Shown one piece after another: positions 53,781-61,589 of a stretch of 61,589 bases of DNA (positions are counted from its first letter, which is position 1; the number at the start of each line of letters is the position of its first letter). Under the pieces are notes generated by a model. It did no database searches. It was not told the DNA's origin and worked only from the letters and a program-made list of their open reading frames with translations. The translations under genes and the position numbers were made by a program. This DNA comes from REEB509 sp049314555 (GTDB taxonomy: Bacteria; Pseudomonadota; Alphaproteobacteria; Caulobacterales; Aquidulcibacteraceae), in contig JBMOEW010000015.1 in the NCBI GenBank assembly GCA_049314555.1, positions 1-61,589 of the forward strand. Direction: 5' to 3'.

Positions 53781-55034
53781 CTAGCCCGGGATCCGGACCG
53801 GCAGCGTTTCGTATCCGTGCACGAAGGACGACATCACGCGGCGGGGTTCGTCGAGGATCTCGATCCGCTCGAAGCGCTTGAGGATTTCTTCCCACAGGAT
53901 CTTGAGTTGAAGCTCTGCCAGGCGATTGCCGACGCAGCGGTGGATGCCAAAGCCAAACGACAAATGATGGCGCGGGCGCTCGCGGTCGATGATCACGTCG
54001 TTGGGGTTTTCGATCTCAGTTTCGTCGCGGTTGCCCGACAGATACCACATCGCCACTTTGTCGCCGGCGCGGATGGTCTGACCGTGCATGTCCACATCGC
54101 GCACCGCAGTTCGGCGCATATAGGCCAGGGGCGTTTGCCAACGGATGATCTCTGACACCATGCTTTCGATCAGGGCCGGATTGGCCCGCAGCTTTTGGCC
54201 TTGCTGCGGGAACAGGTGTTGCAGGGCATAGACGCTGCCGGTCATGGAGTTTCGGGTGGTGTCGTTGCCGCCCACAATCAACAGCACCAAATTGCCCAAG
54301 AACTCCATGCGGCCCATGTCGCGGGTGGCTTCTCCGTGCGCCAGCATCGAGATCAGATCGCCGCGGGGTGGGGCGTTGATGCGCTCGTTCCAGAGGTTTG
54401 CAAACGCGTCGGCGCATTGCAGCAATTCCATTCGGCGTTCTTCTTCGGTGTCGATCACGCCGCCGCCGGGCATAGCGGTGGCCACATCGGACCAGCGCGT
54501 CAGCTTGCGGCGTTCTTCAAACGGAAAGTCGAACAGGGTGGCCAGCATCATCGTGGTGAGTTCGATGGAAACCCGGTCGACCCAGTCAAAGGTTTCGTTT
54601 CTCGGGAGGGCGTCGAGCACCATGCAGGTGCGCTCGCGAATCAGGCCTTCGTAGTTTTTGAGGTTGGTGGGGGCAACGATCGGCTGGACGACTTTGCGTT
54701 GTTCGTCGTGCTTGGGCGGGTCCATCGCGATGAACATCGGCAAGACAAAGTCTTGGTCGAAGTCGCGGAGCGTGATGCCACCGCGGAAGGCGTCCGAAGA
54801 AAAGTCATGATGGTTGGTATCCACCGCCATAATGTCTTTGAAGCGGGTGATGGACCAATAGGGGCCGACCGCGCTTTCATGGCAGTAATGGACAGGCGCT
54901 TCCTTGCGAAGCCGGGCGAAATAGGGGGCCCACGCATTGTCGCGGAACAGCTCCGGCGCGCCAGGATTGAAAGCGCTGAGGTCGATGCTTTGGGGGTCTG
55001 GCCATTTGGGGCTGGTGATTGTGCCGTCGCTCAT
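53781..55034 (-). CDS. Cytochrome P450, CYP153-type (terminal hydroxylase)
   Basis: This 417-residue soluble P450 has the I-helix IVGGNDTTRNSMTG (255-260 core), the K-helix E295-x-x-R298, and the haem loop SFGFGIHRCVGNRLAE with axial C367. The block SEIIRWQTPLAYMRRTA and the run MWYLSGNRDE are characteristic of the CYP153 family, which hydroxylates the terminal carbon of alkanes and fatty acids. GGAGG lies 6 bases before the ATG. The usual ferredoxin and reductase partners are not in the window. It ends just after tRNA-Cys, convergent with it. Confidence 0.9.
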   Translation of the reverse strand: MSDGTITSPKWPDPQSIDLSAFNPGAPELFRDNAWAPYFARLRKEAPVHYCHESAVGPYWSITRFKDIMAVDTNHHDFSSDAFRGGITLRDFDQDFVLPMFIAMDPPKHDEQRKVVQPIVAPTNLKNYEGLIRERTCMVLDALPRNETFDWVDRVSIELTTMMLATLFDFPFEERRKLTRWSDVATAMPGGGVIDTEEERRMELLQCADAFANLWNERINAPPRGDLISMLAHGEATRDMGRMEFLGNLVLLIVGGNDTTRNSMTGSVYALQHLFPQQGQKLRANPALIESMVSEIIRWQTPLAYMRRTAVRDVDMHGQTIRAGDKVAMWYLSGNRDETEIENPNDVIIDRERPRHHLSFGFGIHRCVGNRLAELQLKILWEEILKRFERIEILDEPRRVMSSFVHGYETLPVRIPG

Positions 55035-55095
55035 GCCGTCGCCTCCAGATACGTGCGGAAGATATGCACCCCGCGGGCGTTGGTGTCGATGCGCG

Positions 55096-56532
55096 CTAAA
55101 GTCCCGCCAGGGCCTGCAGGTGCGCTGTATAGTTTTGCCAGCGGCCGGACGATCGCGTGTAAAGCGGCTCGCGCACTTGCCATACGCTGGCGGTGCGGAC
55201 CCGGTTTACGCGCTCGTGGAAGCTTAGGAGCTGGTCGTTCCAATCGAGGCCAAGCGTGCGCAAGATGGGCTCCATGGCTTGGCGGGGGGCCTGGACGAAA
55301 TCGTCGTAGTGAAAGTCCACCAGATCTTGGGGAAAACACACCTGCCAGTGCGCCATGAGGCGACGATACTGGCCGATGTAGTGGGCGATGTCGGTTAGGT
55401 CTTGAGCGTAGCTCATGCTGGCGTCGAGGTTCAAGAAGTACAGCGAGAGGGCGTTATCCTTCGCCTGACGCACGGTGTGGACAATGCGGGCGCTGGGGAA
55501 GAGGCGCTTGATCAGGCCGATATACAAGAAATTGTCGGGCCGTTTGTCGGTGAGGATGTCGGCGTTAGGAAAGAGGGTGGTGGTCTCGTTGAGGTAGGTG
55601 GCTCTTACGGCGGCGAGGTCTGGGGCCGCGATGCGCTGTGGGAAGGGGGCCAAGGTCGTGGCGACCTGCCGTGGCAAGGTGGGGCGTTCGCCGCCAGGGG
55701 TGATGCGGGGGTGGCCGGAAACGACTTGCTCGCACAGGGTGGACCCAGACCGAAACAGCCCGCAGATGAAGACCAATTCGGGTTTGCTTGCGTGTGGGTC
55801 CGGCGGTTGTTCGGCCTTCGGGAAGGCTTCGATGATCGCATCGATCAATTGTTCGTGGGCGGATGGGTTGTAGCGCTGGTTGGGCGGCGTCATGGCCCGC
55901 GCGATGCGATTGGCCAGGGCATAGGCCTCGAAGGCGTTGGGGTAATCGCCGGCGACATCAAGGGCCTTGCCCATGGCGAAGGCCAGGCTTGCCTTATCTT
56001 CTGGCTGCACGTGGGGCGCGTTTATCGCGGTTGCTGCCTGTTGGATCAGGGGGTCGGAGACGCCGGTTGCGCCCTTCAAGCTTAAATAGCGCGCCAATGC
56101 TTCATGCGGTGCGCCGGGCAGCGCCAAGATCCGCTCGTAGGTGGAAAGGGCGACGGCGCGACGGCCGCGGTCTTCGGCGAGGTTTGCCAAGTTCATCAAG
56201 GCCGGGGCGTAATCGGGGTCATGCGTGAGCGCCATGTGCAGCTCTGCTTCTCCCTCTTGGTCTCGGTGCAGGTCATCGAGCAAGATGACGGCGCGGTTGA
56301 GGCGCACTTCCTCTGGTTCCTTTATGCCGCGATCAAGGGCTTCTTGGTAGGCCTTGAGGGCAGCTTCTGGTAGGCCGGCGCGGCGCAGACAGAAAGCCAG
56401 ATTGTACCAGCAGTTCAGCAAGTCTGGTCGGTGGGCGAGGATGGCGTGATAAGCCGCCACGGCCTCAGCCCAGCGACCGGCAAGGCGCAATGTGCCGGCA
56501 CGCTGGACTTCGGCTTCGAGGTTGACGGTCAC
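55096..56532 (-). CDS. TPR-repeat sulfotransferase
   Basis: This 478-residue protein has N-terminal TPR-like repeats (about 5-145) and a C-terminal sulfotransferase domain. The PAPS 5'-phosphosulfate loop is FICGLFRSGSTLCEQVV (255-271); the 3'-phosphate region is HTVRQAKDNALSLYF. It should transfer sulfate from PAPS to a hydroxyl or amine; the acceptor is unknown. The GTG start overlaps the stop of the PLP enzyme gene (GTGA), so the two are co-translated. The P450 gene follows 61 bases later. Confidence 0.87.
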   Translation of the reverse strand: MTVNLEAEVQRAGTLRLAGRWAEAVAAYHAILAHRPDLLNCWYNLAFCLRRAGLPEAALKAYQEALDRGIKEPEEVRLNRAVILLDDLHRDQEGEAELHMALTHDPDYAPALMNLANLAEDRGRRAVALSTYERILALPGAPHEALARYLSLKGATGVSDPLIQQAATAINAPHVQPEDKASLAFAMGKALDVAGDYPNAFEAYALANRIARAMTPPNQRYNPSAHEQLIDAIIEAFPKAEQPPDPHASKPELVFICGLFRSGSTLCEQVVSGHPRITPGGERPTLPRQVATTLAPFPQRIAAPDLAAVRATYLNETTTLFPNADILTDKRPDNFLYIGLIKRLFPSARIVHTVRQAKDNALSLYFLNLDASMSYAQDLTDIAHYIGQYRRLMAHWQVCFPQDLVDFHYDDFVQAPRQAMEPILRTLGLDWNDQLLSFHERVNRVRTASVWQVREPLYTRSSGRWQNYTAHLQALAGL

Positions 56533-57812
56533 ACCGCCTCCAGGGCCTGTTTCAGATCTGCGATCAAGTCGTCTGGATCTTCCACCCCAATGGAGATGCG
56601 GATCAGTGCCGGCGTGATCCCCAGCTTTTTCAGGTCCGGTTGTGGCATGCCGGAGTGGGTCATGGCGGCGGGGTGGGAGGCCAGGGTTTCGGTGCCGCCG
56701 AGGCTCACCGCCAGCTTGATCACCTGCAGGCGATCAAGCAGGGCGAAGGCCTCTTTCTCACCGCCCTTGACCTCAAAGCTGAAGGTGGAACCGGCAGAGG
56801 AGTTTTGGCGTTCGTGGAGCTCGCGATCAACGTGATCCTTAGGTAGAAAGTCCAGGAACCAAACGCTTTCGACTTTCGGATGCTCTTTCAGATAGCGGGC
56901 CACTTTGGCTGCGCCCTTGGCGGAGGCCTCCATGCGCAGCTTGAGGGTTTCAAGCGAGCGCATCAGCAGCCATGCGGTGTGTGGGTCCAGCATCGTGCCA
57001 AGCGTGGAACGCATCTTGCGGACCGGCAGCATCATGGCATTGGAGCCGGAGGCACCGCCGGCGATTAAGTCTGAATGGCCGCCCACGTACTTTGTGAGGG
57101 ACGTGACGATGATGTCCGCCCCGTGTTCCAGCGGCGTCGAGAACACCGGGCCCAGCATGGTGTTGTCCACCACCACCGGGGGGCGCTTGCCATCGGCGGT
57201 TTCGAGTTCGTCTGAAAGGTCTCGGGCGGCGGCGATGTCGACCAGGCCGTTGGTGGGATTTGCCGGGGTCTCCAAGAAGATCAGGCCAACGCGGCCCAGC
57301 TTTTGGGCCTTGGCCATGGCAGCCTTCATGCCCTTGACGCCATCTTCGACGAAAAAGCTGACCTGCTGAATGCCAAACTCGGAAAGCACTTTGTCAATCA
57401 GGGTTTCGGTGCCGCCATAAATCGGCTGGCTTTGCAAGACGACGTCGCCGGGGCGCAGATAGGCCCAGAGAACGGTGGAGATCGCCCCCATGCCGGAAGC
57501 GAACGCGAGGGCTGCTTCGGCTCTGTCCCAGATGGCAAGGCGATCTTCCAGCACTTCCAGGTTGGGGTTGTTGAAGCGCGAGTAGACAAGGCCTGGCTCT
57601 TCGTTTGGCCCGAGGGGGCGTCTGCCCTGGAGCGTCGCGAAGAAGTTTTTACCGTCCTCAGCGCACTTGAACACAAAAGTGGAGGTGGAAAACAGCGGCG
57701 GCTTGAGCGAGCCTTCCGACAGGCTTGGATCGTAGCCATAGCCCATCATCAGGGTATCTGGCTTTAGTTCGCGATTGCCGAGCTTGCGTTTGCGATAGGA
57801 TTTGTCGGCCAT
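56529..57812 (-). CDS. Cystathionine gamma-synthase family PLP enzyme
   Basis: This 427-residue Cys/Met-metabolism PLP enzyme has the lysine K241 in SLTKYVGGHSD, the QPIYGGTETL cofactor loop, ETPANPTNG and DNTMLGPV. It belongs to a subgroup seen in alphaproteobacteria with an N-terminal extension (KRKLGNRELKPDTLMMGYGYDPS). Gamma-synthase, gamma-lyase and O-acylhomoserine sulfhydrylase activities cannot be separated by eye. It is coupled to the sulfotransferase. AAAGG lies 8 bases before the ATG. Confidence 0.88.
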   Translation of the reverse strand: MADKSYRKRKLGNRELKPDTLMMGYGYDPSLSEGSLKPPLFSTSTFVFKCAEDGKNFFATLQGRRPLGPNEEPGLVYSRFNNPNLEVLEDRLAIWDRAEAALAFASGMGAISTVLWAYLRPGDVVLQSQPIYGGTETLIDKVLSEFGIQQVSFFVEDGVKGMKAAMAKAQKLGRVGLIFLETPANPTNGLVDIAAARDLSDELETADGKRPPVVVDNTMLGPVFSTPLEHGADIIVTSLTKYVGGHSDLIAGGASGSNAMMLPVRKMRSTLGTMLDPHTAWLLMRSLETLKLRMEASAKGAAKVARYLKEHPKVESVWFLDFLPKDHVDRELHERQNSSAGSTFSFEVKGGEKEAFALLDRLQVIKLAVSLGGTETLASHPAAMTHSGMPQPDLKKLGITPALIRISIGVEDPDDLIADLKQALEAV

Positions 57813-57860
57813 GGCGTGTGCCTTTCCGTGCCGTTGTCTGTACGCACGGTTGAGCAGCCA

Positions 57861-58253
57861 TCAGGCGTAAAGTGCAAGCCCTTCCTGCACGGTGGGGCAA
57901 TTGGCCCGCACTGCAGGGGTCCAGGCCGCTTGGCTGAGGCCCGAGATGCCTTCCAGTGCGCCGGGGCGCGCATCAAAGCCCGCGGGCGCGTTGGGGCCGT
58001 TGAAGATATTGCCCCAGGCCGGGCCCCCAAGGGCAACCCAACCCAGCATGTCGTAGTGAAATTCGTCTTCGACGATTTCCGATGCCGCGACAGGTGTTTC
58101 TGCCGGAGGCTGCTCATCGTTGGCCACAACCATGCCATCCAGGGTGCACAGTTCATACGACCCTGTGGCCGGGTTAAACGCCAGTTGGACCGGACGCCAG
58201 GCGGCGTTGGCCGGGGTGGTTTCGTCCTGAACGGCGGAGAGGGCGAATGACAT
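57861..58253 (-). CDS. Hypothetical acidic protein
   Basis: This 130-residue protein starts at ATG 58253, with AGGA before it; the open frame upstream is unlikely. It has no signal peptide or membrane helix and is rich in acidic and Ala/Pro residues. LAFNPATGSYELCTLDG and FHYDMLGWVALGGPAWGNIFNGP are the most structured-looking parts. I recognise no family. It lies 48 bases upstream of the PLP enzyme gene on the same strand and may belong to that transcript. Confidence 0.55.
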   Translation of the reverse strand: MSFALSAVQDETTPANAAWRPVQLAFNPATGSYELCTLDGMVVANDEQPPAETPVAASEIVEDEFHYDMLGWVALGGPAWGNIFNGPNAPAGFDARPGALEGISGLSQAAWTPAVRANCPTVQEGLALYA

Positions 58254-58363
58254 GGTGGGTCCTGCGGGTCTTGGGCGATCGCAGGTGTTTAGCACGGCTG
58301 TTCCTAAGAGCCGGTGAATAGGTGTTGTAAAACATATGGTTAGCACAAGATGAACGCGCGCGA

Positions 58364-58735
58364 TCAGCTGGGATCAGGCTCGGCAGCGTTCTCGACGCAC
58401 CATGCGGCGGCGGCGTCGCGTTGGATCATTGGGGTGGCGGCCAAGATGTTCACCGTGCTTCCCACCAACTGTTGGATCTCTTGTTCGGTCAGGCCGGCAC
58501 CATACTGCAGCGAGGCGCGCCATTGGTTTGAAGACTGCTGCATGATCGGCGCGTCATGACTGCCGGGGGTCGCATTGGCCTCCCGGGCTAGGGCAAGATA
58601 CACAATGCATTCGGCGCTTCGTGCAGTAAGGTCGCTCTGCGGAAACCCGTCCGGCAAAGTGCTTGATGCGCTTGCTGGCGGCACAGTCGGCTGCTGTTGA
58701 GGTCTTTCACACCCGACCACCGCCAATTCGCGCAT
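58364..58735 (-). CDS. Hypothetical protein, possibly a truncated lipoprotein
   Basis: This 123-residue protein begins MRELAVVGCERPQQQ. The VVGC looks like a lipobox, but only eight residues precede it and an in-frame TAG lies directly upstream. The signal peptide is therefore incomplete: either the start region is mutated, a frameshift hides it, or the resemblance is chance. Later it has SAECIVYLALAREAN and a C-terminal AAAWCVENAAE, two cysteines that could pair. Its function is unknown. Same strand as the flanking genes. Confidence 0.5.
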   Translation of the reverse strand: MRELAVVGCERPQQQPTVPPASASSTLPDGFPQSDLTARSAECIVYLALAREANATPGSHDAPIMQQSSNQWRASLQYGAGLTEQEIQQLVGSTVNILAATPMIQRDAAAAWCVENAAEPDPS

Positions 58736-58877
58736 GAGCTACCCTCCTGCTGGGCGCAACGCGGTCGAGCCTGGGGATGATGCCAAATCGGGGAACGGTT
58801 GGAAATTGGCTTTTGGCGCCGTATTCCACCAGTCCCGGCGGCGTGCAAACGCGCCGCCGGGATGTGTGCGCGCTGGC

Positions 58878-60305
58878 TTAGCCGTGGCCGAGCACGGCCT
58901 TGATCTCCAGGAACTCTTCGAGGCCGTATTTGCCCCATTCCCGGCCAATGCCCGATTGCTTGTAGCCGCCGAAGGGCGCGCCGATGTCCATGCCTGCGCC
59001 GTTGACGTGAATGTTGCCGGCGCGGATTTTCTTGGCCACCGCGCGGGCGCGATCAACGTTGCCAGACTGCACATAGCCTGACAGGCCGTAGACGGTGTCG
59101 TTGGCCATTTGTATCGCTTGCTCTTCGCTGTCGTAGGGGAGGATGGCGAGGACCGGGCCGAAGATTTCTTCCCGCGCGATGGTCATGTCGTTGGTGACGT
59201 TGGCGAACACGGTGGGGCGGACGAAGTAGCCGCGGTTGAAGCCGTCCGGTCGGCCGACGCCGCCGGCCATCAGCGTTGCGCCCTCGTCAATCCCTTTCTG
59301 GATCAGGGCTTGAACCTTGGCGAACTGGTTGGCATTGGCCAGCGGCCCGATTGCGCCTTTTTCAGCGGTTGCGGGGTCTTGGACCTTGGTGGCCTTGGCG
59401 ACAGCTGCGGCAATTTCTGCGGCCTTATCGTGCATCGCGCGGGGCACAAACATGCGCGAGGGGGCGTTGCAGCTTTGGCCGGAGTTGGTGAACATCGAGC
59501 CCACGCCTTGTGCCACGGCTTTTTCGAGGTCTACGTCATCAAGGACGATGTTCGGGCTTTTGCCGCCGAGTTCCAGGGCAACGCGCTTGACGGTATCGGC
59601 GGATGATTTCTGGACCATCACCCCGGCGCGGGTGGAGCCGGTGAAGCTCATCATGTCCACATCTGGGTGCGTAGACAGCGCTTGGCCGACGCCGGGGCCA
59701 TCGCCGTTGACCAGGTTGAACACGCCCGGCGGGACACCCGCTTCGTGCATGATTTCGGCCAGGATGATGGCGTCCAGCGGAGCCATTTCGGAGGGCTTCA
59801 GCACCATCGTGCAGCCTACTGCGATCGCGGGCGCGACTTTGCAGGCGATCTGGTTCATCGGCCAATTCCAGGGGGTAATGAAGCCGCAAACGCCGATCGG
59901 CTCGCGCACGATTTTGGTGGCGCCCATCATGTATTCGAAGGGGTAGTCCTTCAGGGCATTGAGGGTGCCCATGAATTGACCCAAACCGGCGGGGCCTTGC
60001 GCGGCGTTCGCGAGCCACATGGGGGCGCCCATTTCCTGGGAGATGGACGAGGCAATGTCGCCCATTCGGCCTTGATAGGCGGCCATGATTTTTTGCAGCA
60101 GCTCGGTGCGATAGGCGATCGTGGTCTGGGAGAAGCTATCGAAGGCGCGCTTGGCCGCTGCCACGGCCTTGTCCACATCGGCTTGCGATCCCAGGGAGAT
60201 GCGGGCGATCGGCTCTTCCGTGGCGGGGTTGATGACGTCGTGGGTGCGCGGCGTGACGGGGTCTACCCATTGGCCATCGATGTAGAATTTCAGGTGCTCA
60301 CGCAT
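58878..60305 (-). CDS. Aldehyde dehydrogenase (NAD(P)+)
   Basis: This 475-residue ALDH-superfamily enzyme oxidises an aldehyde to the acid. The catalytic cysteine is C279 in NSGQSCNAPSR and the general base E245 in ALELGGKSPN. The cofactor region TPWNWPMNQ and KPSEMAPLDA are intact. GGAGG lies 5 bases before ATG 60305; the longer frame upstream is not supported. It is the first gene of the minus-strand run that ends with the P450. Its substrate could be a fatty aldehyde, but that is inference. Confidence 0.93.
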   Translation of the reverse strand: MREHLKFYIDGQWVDPVTPRTHDVINPATEEPIARISLGSQADVDKAVAAAKRAFDSFSQTTIAYRTELLQKIMAAYQGRMGDIASSISQEMGAPMWLANAAQGPAGLGQFMGTLNALKDYPFEYMMGATKIVREPIGVCGFITPWNWPMNQIACKVAPAIAVGCTMVLKPSEMAPLDAIILAEIMHEAGVPPGVFNLVNGDGPGVGQALSTHPDVDMMSFTGSTRAGVMVQKSSADTVKRVALELGGKSPNIVLDDVDLEKAVAQGVGSMFTNSGQSCNAPSRMFVPRAMHDKAAEIAAAVAKATKVQDPATAEKGAIGPLANANQFAKVQALIQKGIDEGATLMAGGVGRPDGFNRGYFVRPTVFANVTNDMTIAREEIFGPVLAILPYDSEEQAIQMANDTVYGLSGYVQSGNVDRARAVAKKIRAGNIHVNGAGMDIGAPFGGYKQSGIGREWGKYGLEEFLEIKAVLGHG

Positions 60306-60486
60306 GGGATCCTCCCGGGGATTTCTGTCTGCGAGAGGTAGGTAGCGCTGTGGATGGGGTTTGTCGAAGGTGCCGTAGCGGAATAGGCGCATGAAAAAAG
60401 AGCAAATGAGCTTTAACGGCGAACTTTTGGGATTATGTTCGTCTTATGTTCTTGGTATCGGGTCGATGCGAACGAAGGAGGATTCG

Positions 60487-60861
60487 ATGATCGGTTACGT
60501 CACTTTGGGCACGAACGACCTGGAAAAGGCCGCGGTGTTTTATGACGCCATCGCCAAAGAAATGGGTTTTGGCCGAATGATGGAATGGCCCGGCGCAATT
60601 GCCTGGGGCGAACCTGGCGGGGCTGCCGGAATCGGCTTGACCAAGCCGTTCAACGGCGAGCCCGCAAGCGTCGGCAATGGCGTGATGGTGGCATTCCAAG
60701 CCAAGGATGCGGCTCAGGTGGATCGTCTTTATGCCCTTGCGCGGGAGATGGGTGCTGTGTGTGAAGGCCCGCCGGGGGCGCGGGGCGAAGGCTTCTATGC
60801 CGCGTATTTTCGCGATCCGGACGGCAACAAGCTGAATGCCTTCACGATGTCTGGCGGGTAA
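60487..60861 (+). CDS. VOC-superfamily (glyoxalase-like) protein
   Basis: This 124-residue vicinal-oxygen-chelate protein opens MIGYVTLGTNDLEKAAVFYDAIAKEMGF and closes with EGFYAAYFRDPDGNKLNAF, the paired beta-alpha-beta modules of the fold. It may be a glutathione-dependent lyase or a binding protein. GGAGG lies 5 bases before the ATG. It is divergent from the aldehyde dehydrogenase and converges with the methyltransferase, 2 bases apart. Confidence 0.88.
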   Translation: MIGYVTLGTNDLEKAAVFYDAIAKEMGFGRMMEWPGAIAWGEPGGAAGIGLTKPFNGEPASVGNGVMVAFQAKDAAQVDRLYALAREMGAVCEGPPGARGEGFYAAYFRDPDGNKLNAFTMSGG

Positions 60862-60863
60862 GC

Positions 60864-61484
60864 CTAGGCTGGCGTTGCTTGGCCCCAATAGTTGAAGCCG
60901 GCCCATTTCGGTGAGTTGGGCAGGTACATCGTATCGAGGTGGTCGATGCGATAGCCTGCCCCGCTTATCAATGCCGGGATGTCGCGGGTGAGGTGGCAGC
61001 CGCCGCCGATCACGGACCAAAACGGTTCGATGCGCGCCTGGGCGCGGGCCACCGATGCATCCGGCGCGTGTCCATGCTCGCAGAACAGGAGCTGGCCACC
61101 CGGCTTCAGCGCCGATTTTGCCGCCGCAAGGGCGCTGATCGGGTCTGGGATGGTGCACAGGGAATAGGTGACAAGGACGGTGTCTACTGAGGCGGGTCCT
61201 AGCGAGAGGGCCTCTGCGGTTTCCTGCAGGATGGTGACGGGGATTGGCGTGGCATTTAGCGCTTTGGTGGCGCGCCTTAACATGCCGCGCGAGGGTTCAA
61301 GGCCGTAGATCTGAGTGACTTGGCGTCCTTGATAGAACGGCAAATTGTGGCCAGCCCCGAAACCCAGCTCCAGCACCACACCACGCGCTTGGGGGACTAT
61401 TTTTTCGCGCTGTTTGCGGATGGGTCTTGCACCGCACGCGCAGCCGATCAGGCAAGGCAGGACATAGCGATCGTACAGGTTCAT
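60864..61484 (-). CDS. Class I SAM-dependent methyltransferase
   Basis: This 206-residue protein has the SAM-binding motif I VVLELGFGAGHNLPFY (about 36-51), an acidic loop GLEPSRGML and the post-motif VDTVLVTYSLCTIPDP. It resembles the UbiE/METTL7-like small-molecule methyltransferases that begin LYDRYVLPCLIGCACG. That N-terminal segment is hydrophobic and cysteine-containing and may contact membrane. The substrate is unknown. No clear Shine-Dalgarno is seen. Confidence 0.85.
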   Translation of the reverse strand: MNLYDRYVLPCLIGCACGARPIRKQREKIVPQARGVVLELGFGAGHNLPFYQGRQVTQIYGLEPSRGMLRRATKALNATPIPVTILQETAEALSLGPASVDTVLVTYSLCTIPDPISALAAAKSALKPGGQLLFCEHGHAPDASVARAQARIEPFWSVIGGGCHLTRDIPALISGAGYRIDHLDTMYLPNSPKWAGFNYWGQATPA

Positions 61485-61512
61485 AACGGGAGCCTAGCAC
61501 CGTGCACGTCGT

Positions 61513-61589
61513 GTGTCAGCGACGGGCAGTGTGATTGTCGGTGACACGGGATATGTCCGATTTTTGTAGCAAGCGATTTGTCCGGTGTT
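61513..61589. mobile_element. Possible transposon-end sequence at the right edge
   Basis: An inverted repeat, GTGTCAGCGAC (61513-61523) and GTCGGTGACAC (61537-61547), matching at 10 of 11 bases, is followed by TGTCCG at about 61554 and again near 61580. Such nested repeats occur at the ends of some insertion sequences of the IS481 type. No transposase lies in the window, so the call is weak. Confidence 0.25.

Noticed and set aside
54195..55358. A 387-codon plus-strand frame opposite the P450
   Set aside because: The minus strand carries a full CYP153-type P450; the plus frame is a shadow.
1..61589. CRISPR array, toxin-antitoxin pair, restriction-modification or phage defence locus
   Set aside because: I saw no regularly spaced repeats, no cas, methylase-endonuclease pair, integrase or phage structural gene.

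Overview
The window is high-GC chromosomal DNA from an alphaproteobacterium. The gene order rho-hemJ-hemH-hemE | gap | ppsR-maf-aroE-coaE-dnaQ-secB-timA is the arrangement around the replication origin in this class. The blocks mutS-glnD-murJ-trpS and usp-nfu-tsaB-rimI-fur are also typical of it. The UrcA family protein, the ferrochelatase with C-terminal cysteines, and GANTC sites plus CtrA-type half-sites at the origin point towards Caulobacterales, Hyphomonadaceae or Maricaulales relatives. Sphingomonadales cannot be excluded. The window lacks plasmid or phage genes. Possible transposon-end sequence appears only at the extreme right edge.

Layout. Positions 1-15,700 hold mixed accessory and housekeeping genes: PhoD phosphatase, alpha/beta hydrolase, an FNR-type regulator, MoeB/ThiF, a lipoprotein, cysK, gluconokinase, dut, an O-methyltransferase, a beta-lactamase-fold hydrolase, a FecA-like TonB receptor, a GST, and a TetR regulator divergent from an amidase lipoprotein. 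Positions 15,722-19,758 carry rho and the haem genes on the minus strand. The gap at 19,759-20,120 is the probable oriC. Positions 20,121-26,376 hold ppsR, maf, aroE, coaE and dnaQ, then secB, timA and smr. Positions 26,382-37,227 hold an LppC/LpoA-type lipoprotein, rsmI, yraN, a BON lipoprotein, comM, a hybrid histidine kinase, AmpG and a malic enzyme-PTA fusion. Positions 37,347-50,905 hold mutS, glnD, murJ, trpS, a copper chaperone, a universal stress protein, nfu, a nitroreductase, tsaB, rimI and fur. Positions 51,032-61,484 hold a UrcA protein, a cyclase-homology/TPR protein, tRNA-Cys and a minus-strand run: aldehyde dehydrogenase, two unknown genes, a PLP trans-sulfuration-type enzyme, a TPR sulfotransferase and a CYP153 cytochrome P450.

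How the genes work together. The origin lies between divergent housekeeping operons that read away from it, so both are transcribed with the fork. The maf-aroE-coaE, hemE-hemH and tsaB-rimI pairs use 4-bp ATGA/GTGA overlaps that suggest translational coupling. Iron control is suggested by fur and by a 15-bp palindrome in the leader of the TonB receptor. The P450, sulfotransferase and aldehyde dehydrogenase run is the region most likely to hold an unfamiliar pathway.

Three otherwise intact genes (O-methyltransferase, yraN, comM) each carry one single-base frameshift in or beside a short G or T run. Correcting one base restores a full-length family member in every case, so sequencing or assembly error must be considered before calling them pseudogenes. 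All calls rest on reading the sequence and its translations; no database search was run.
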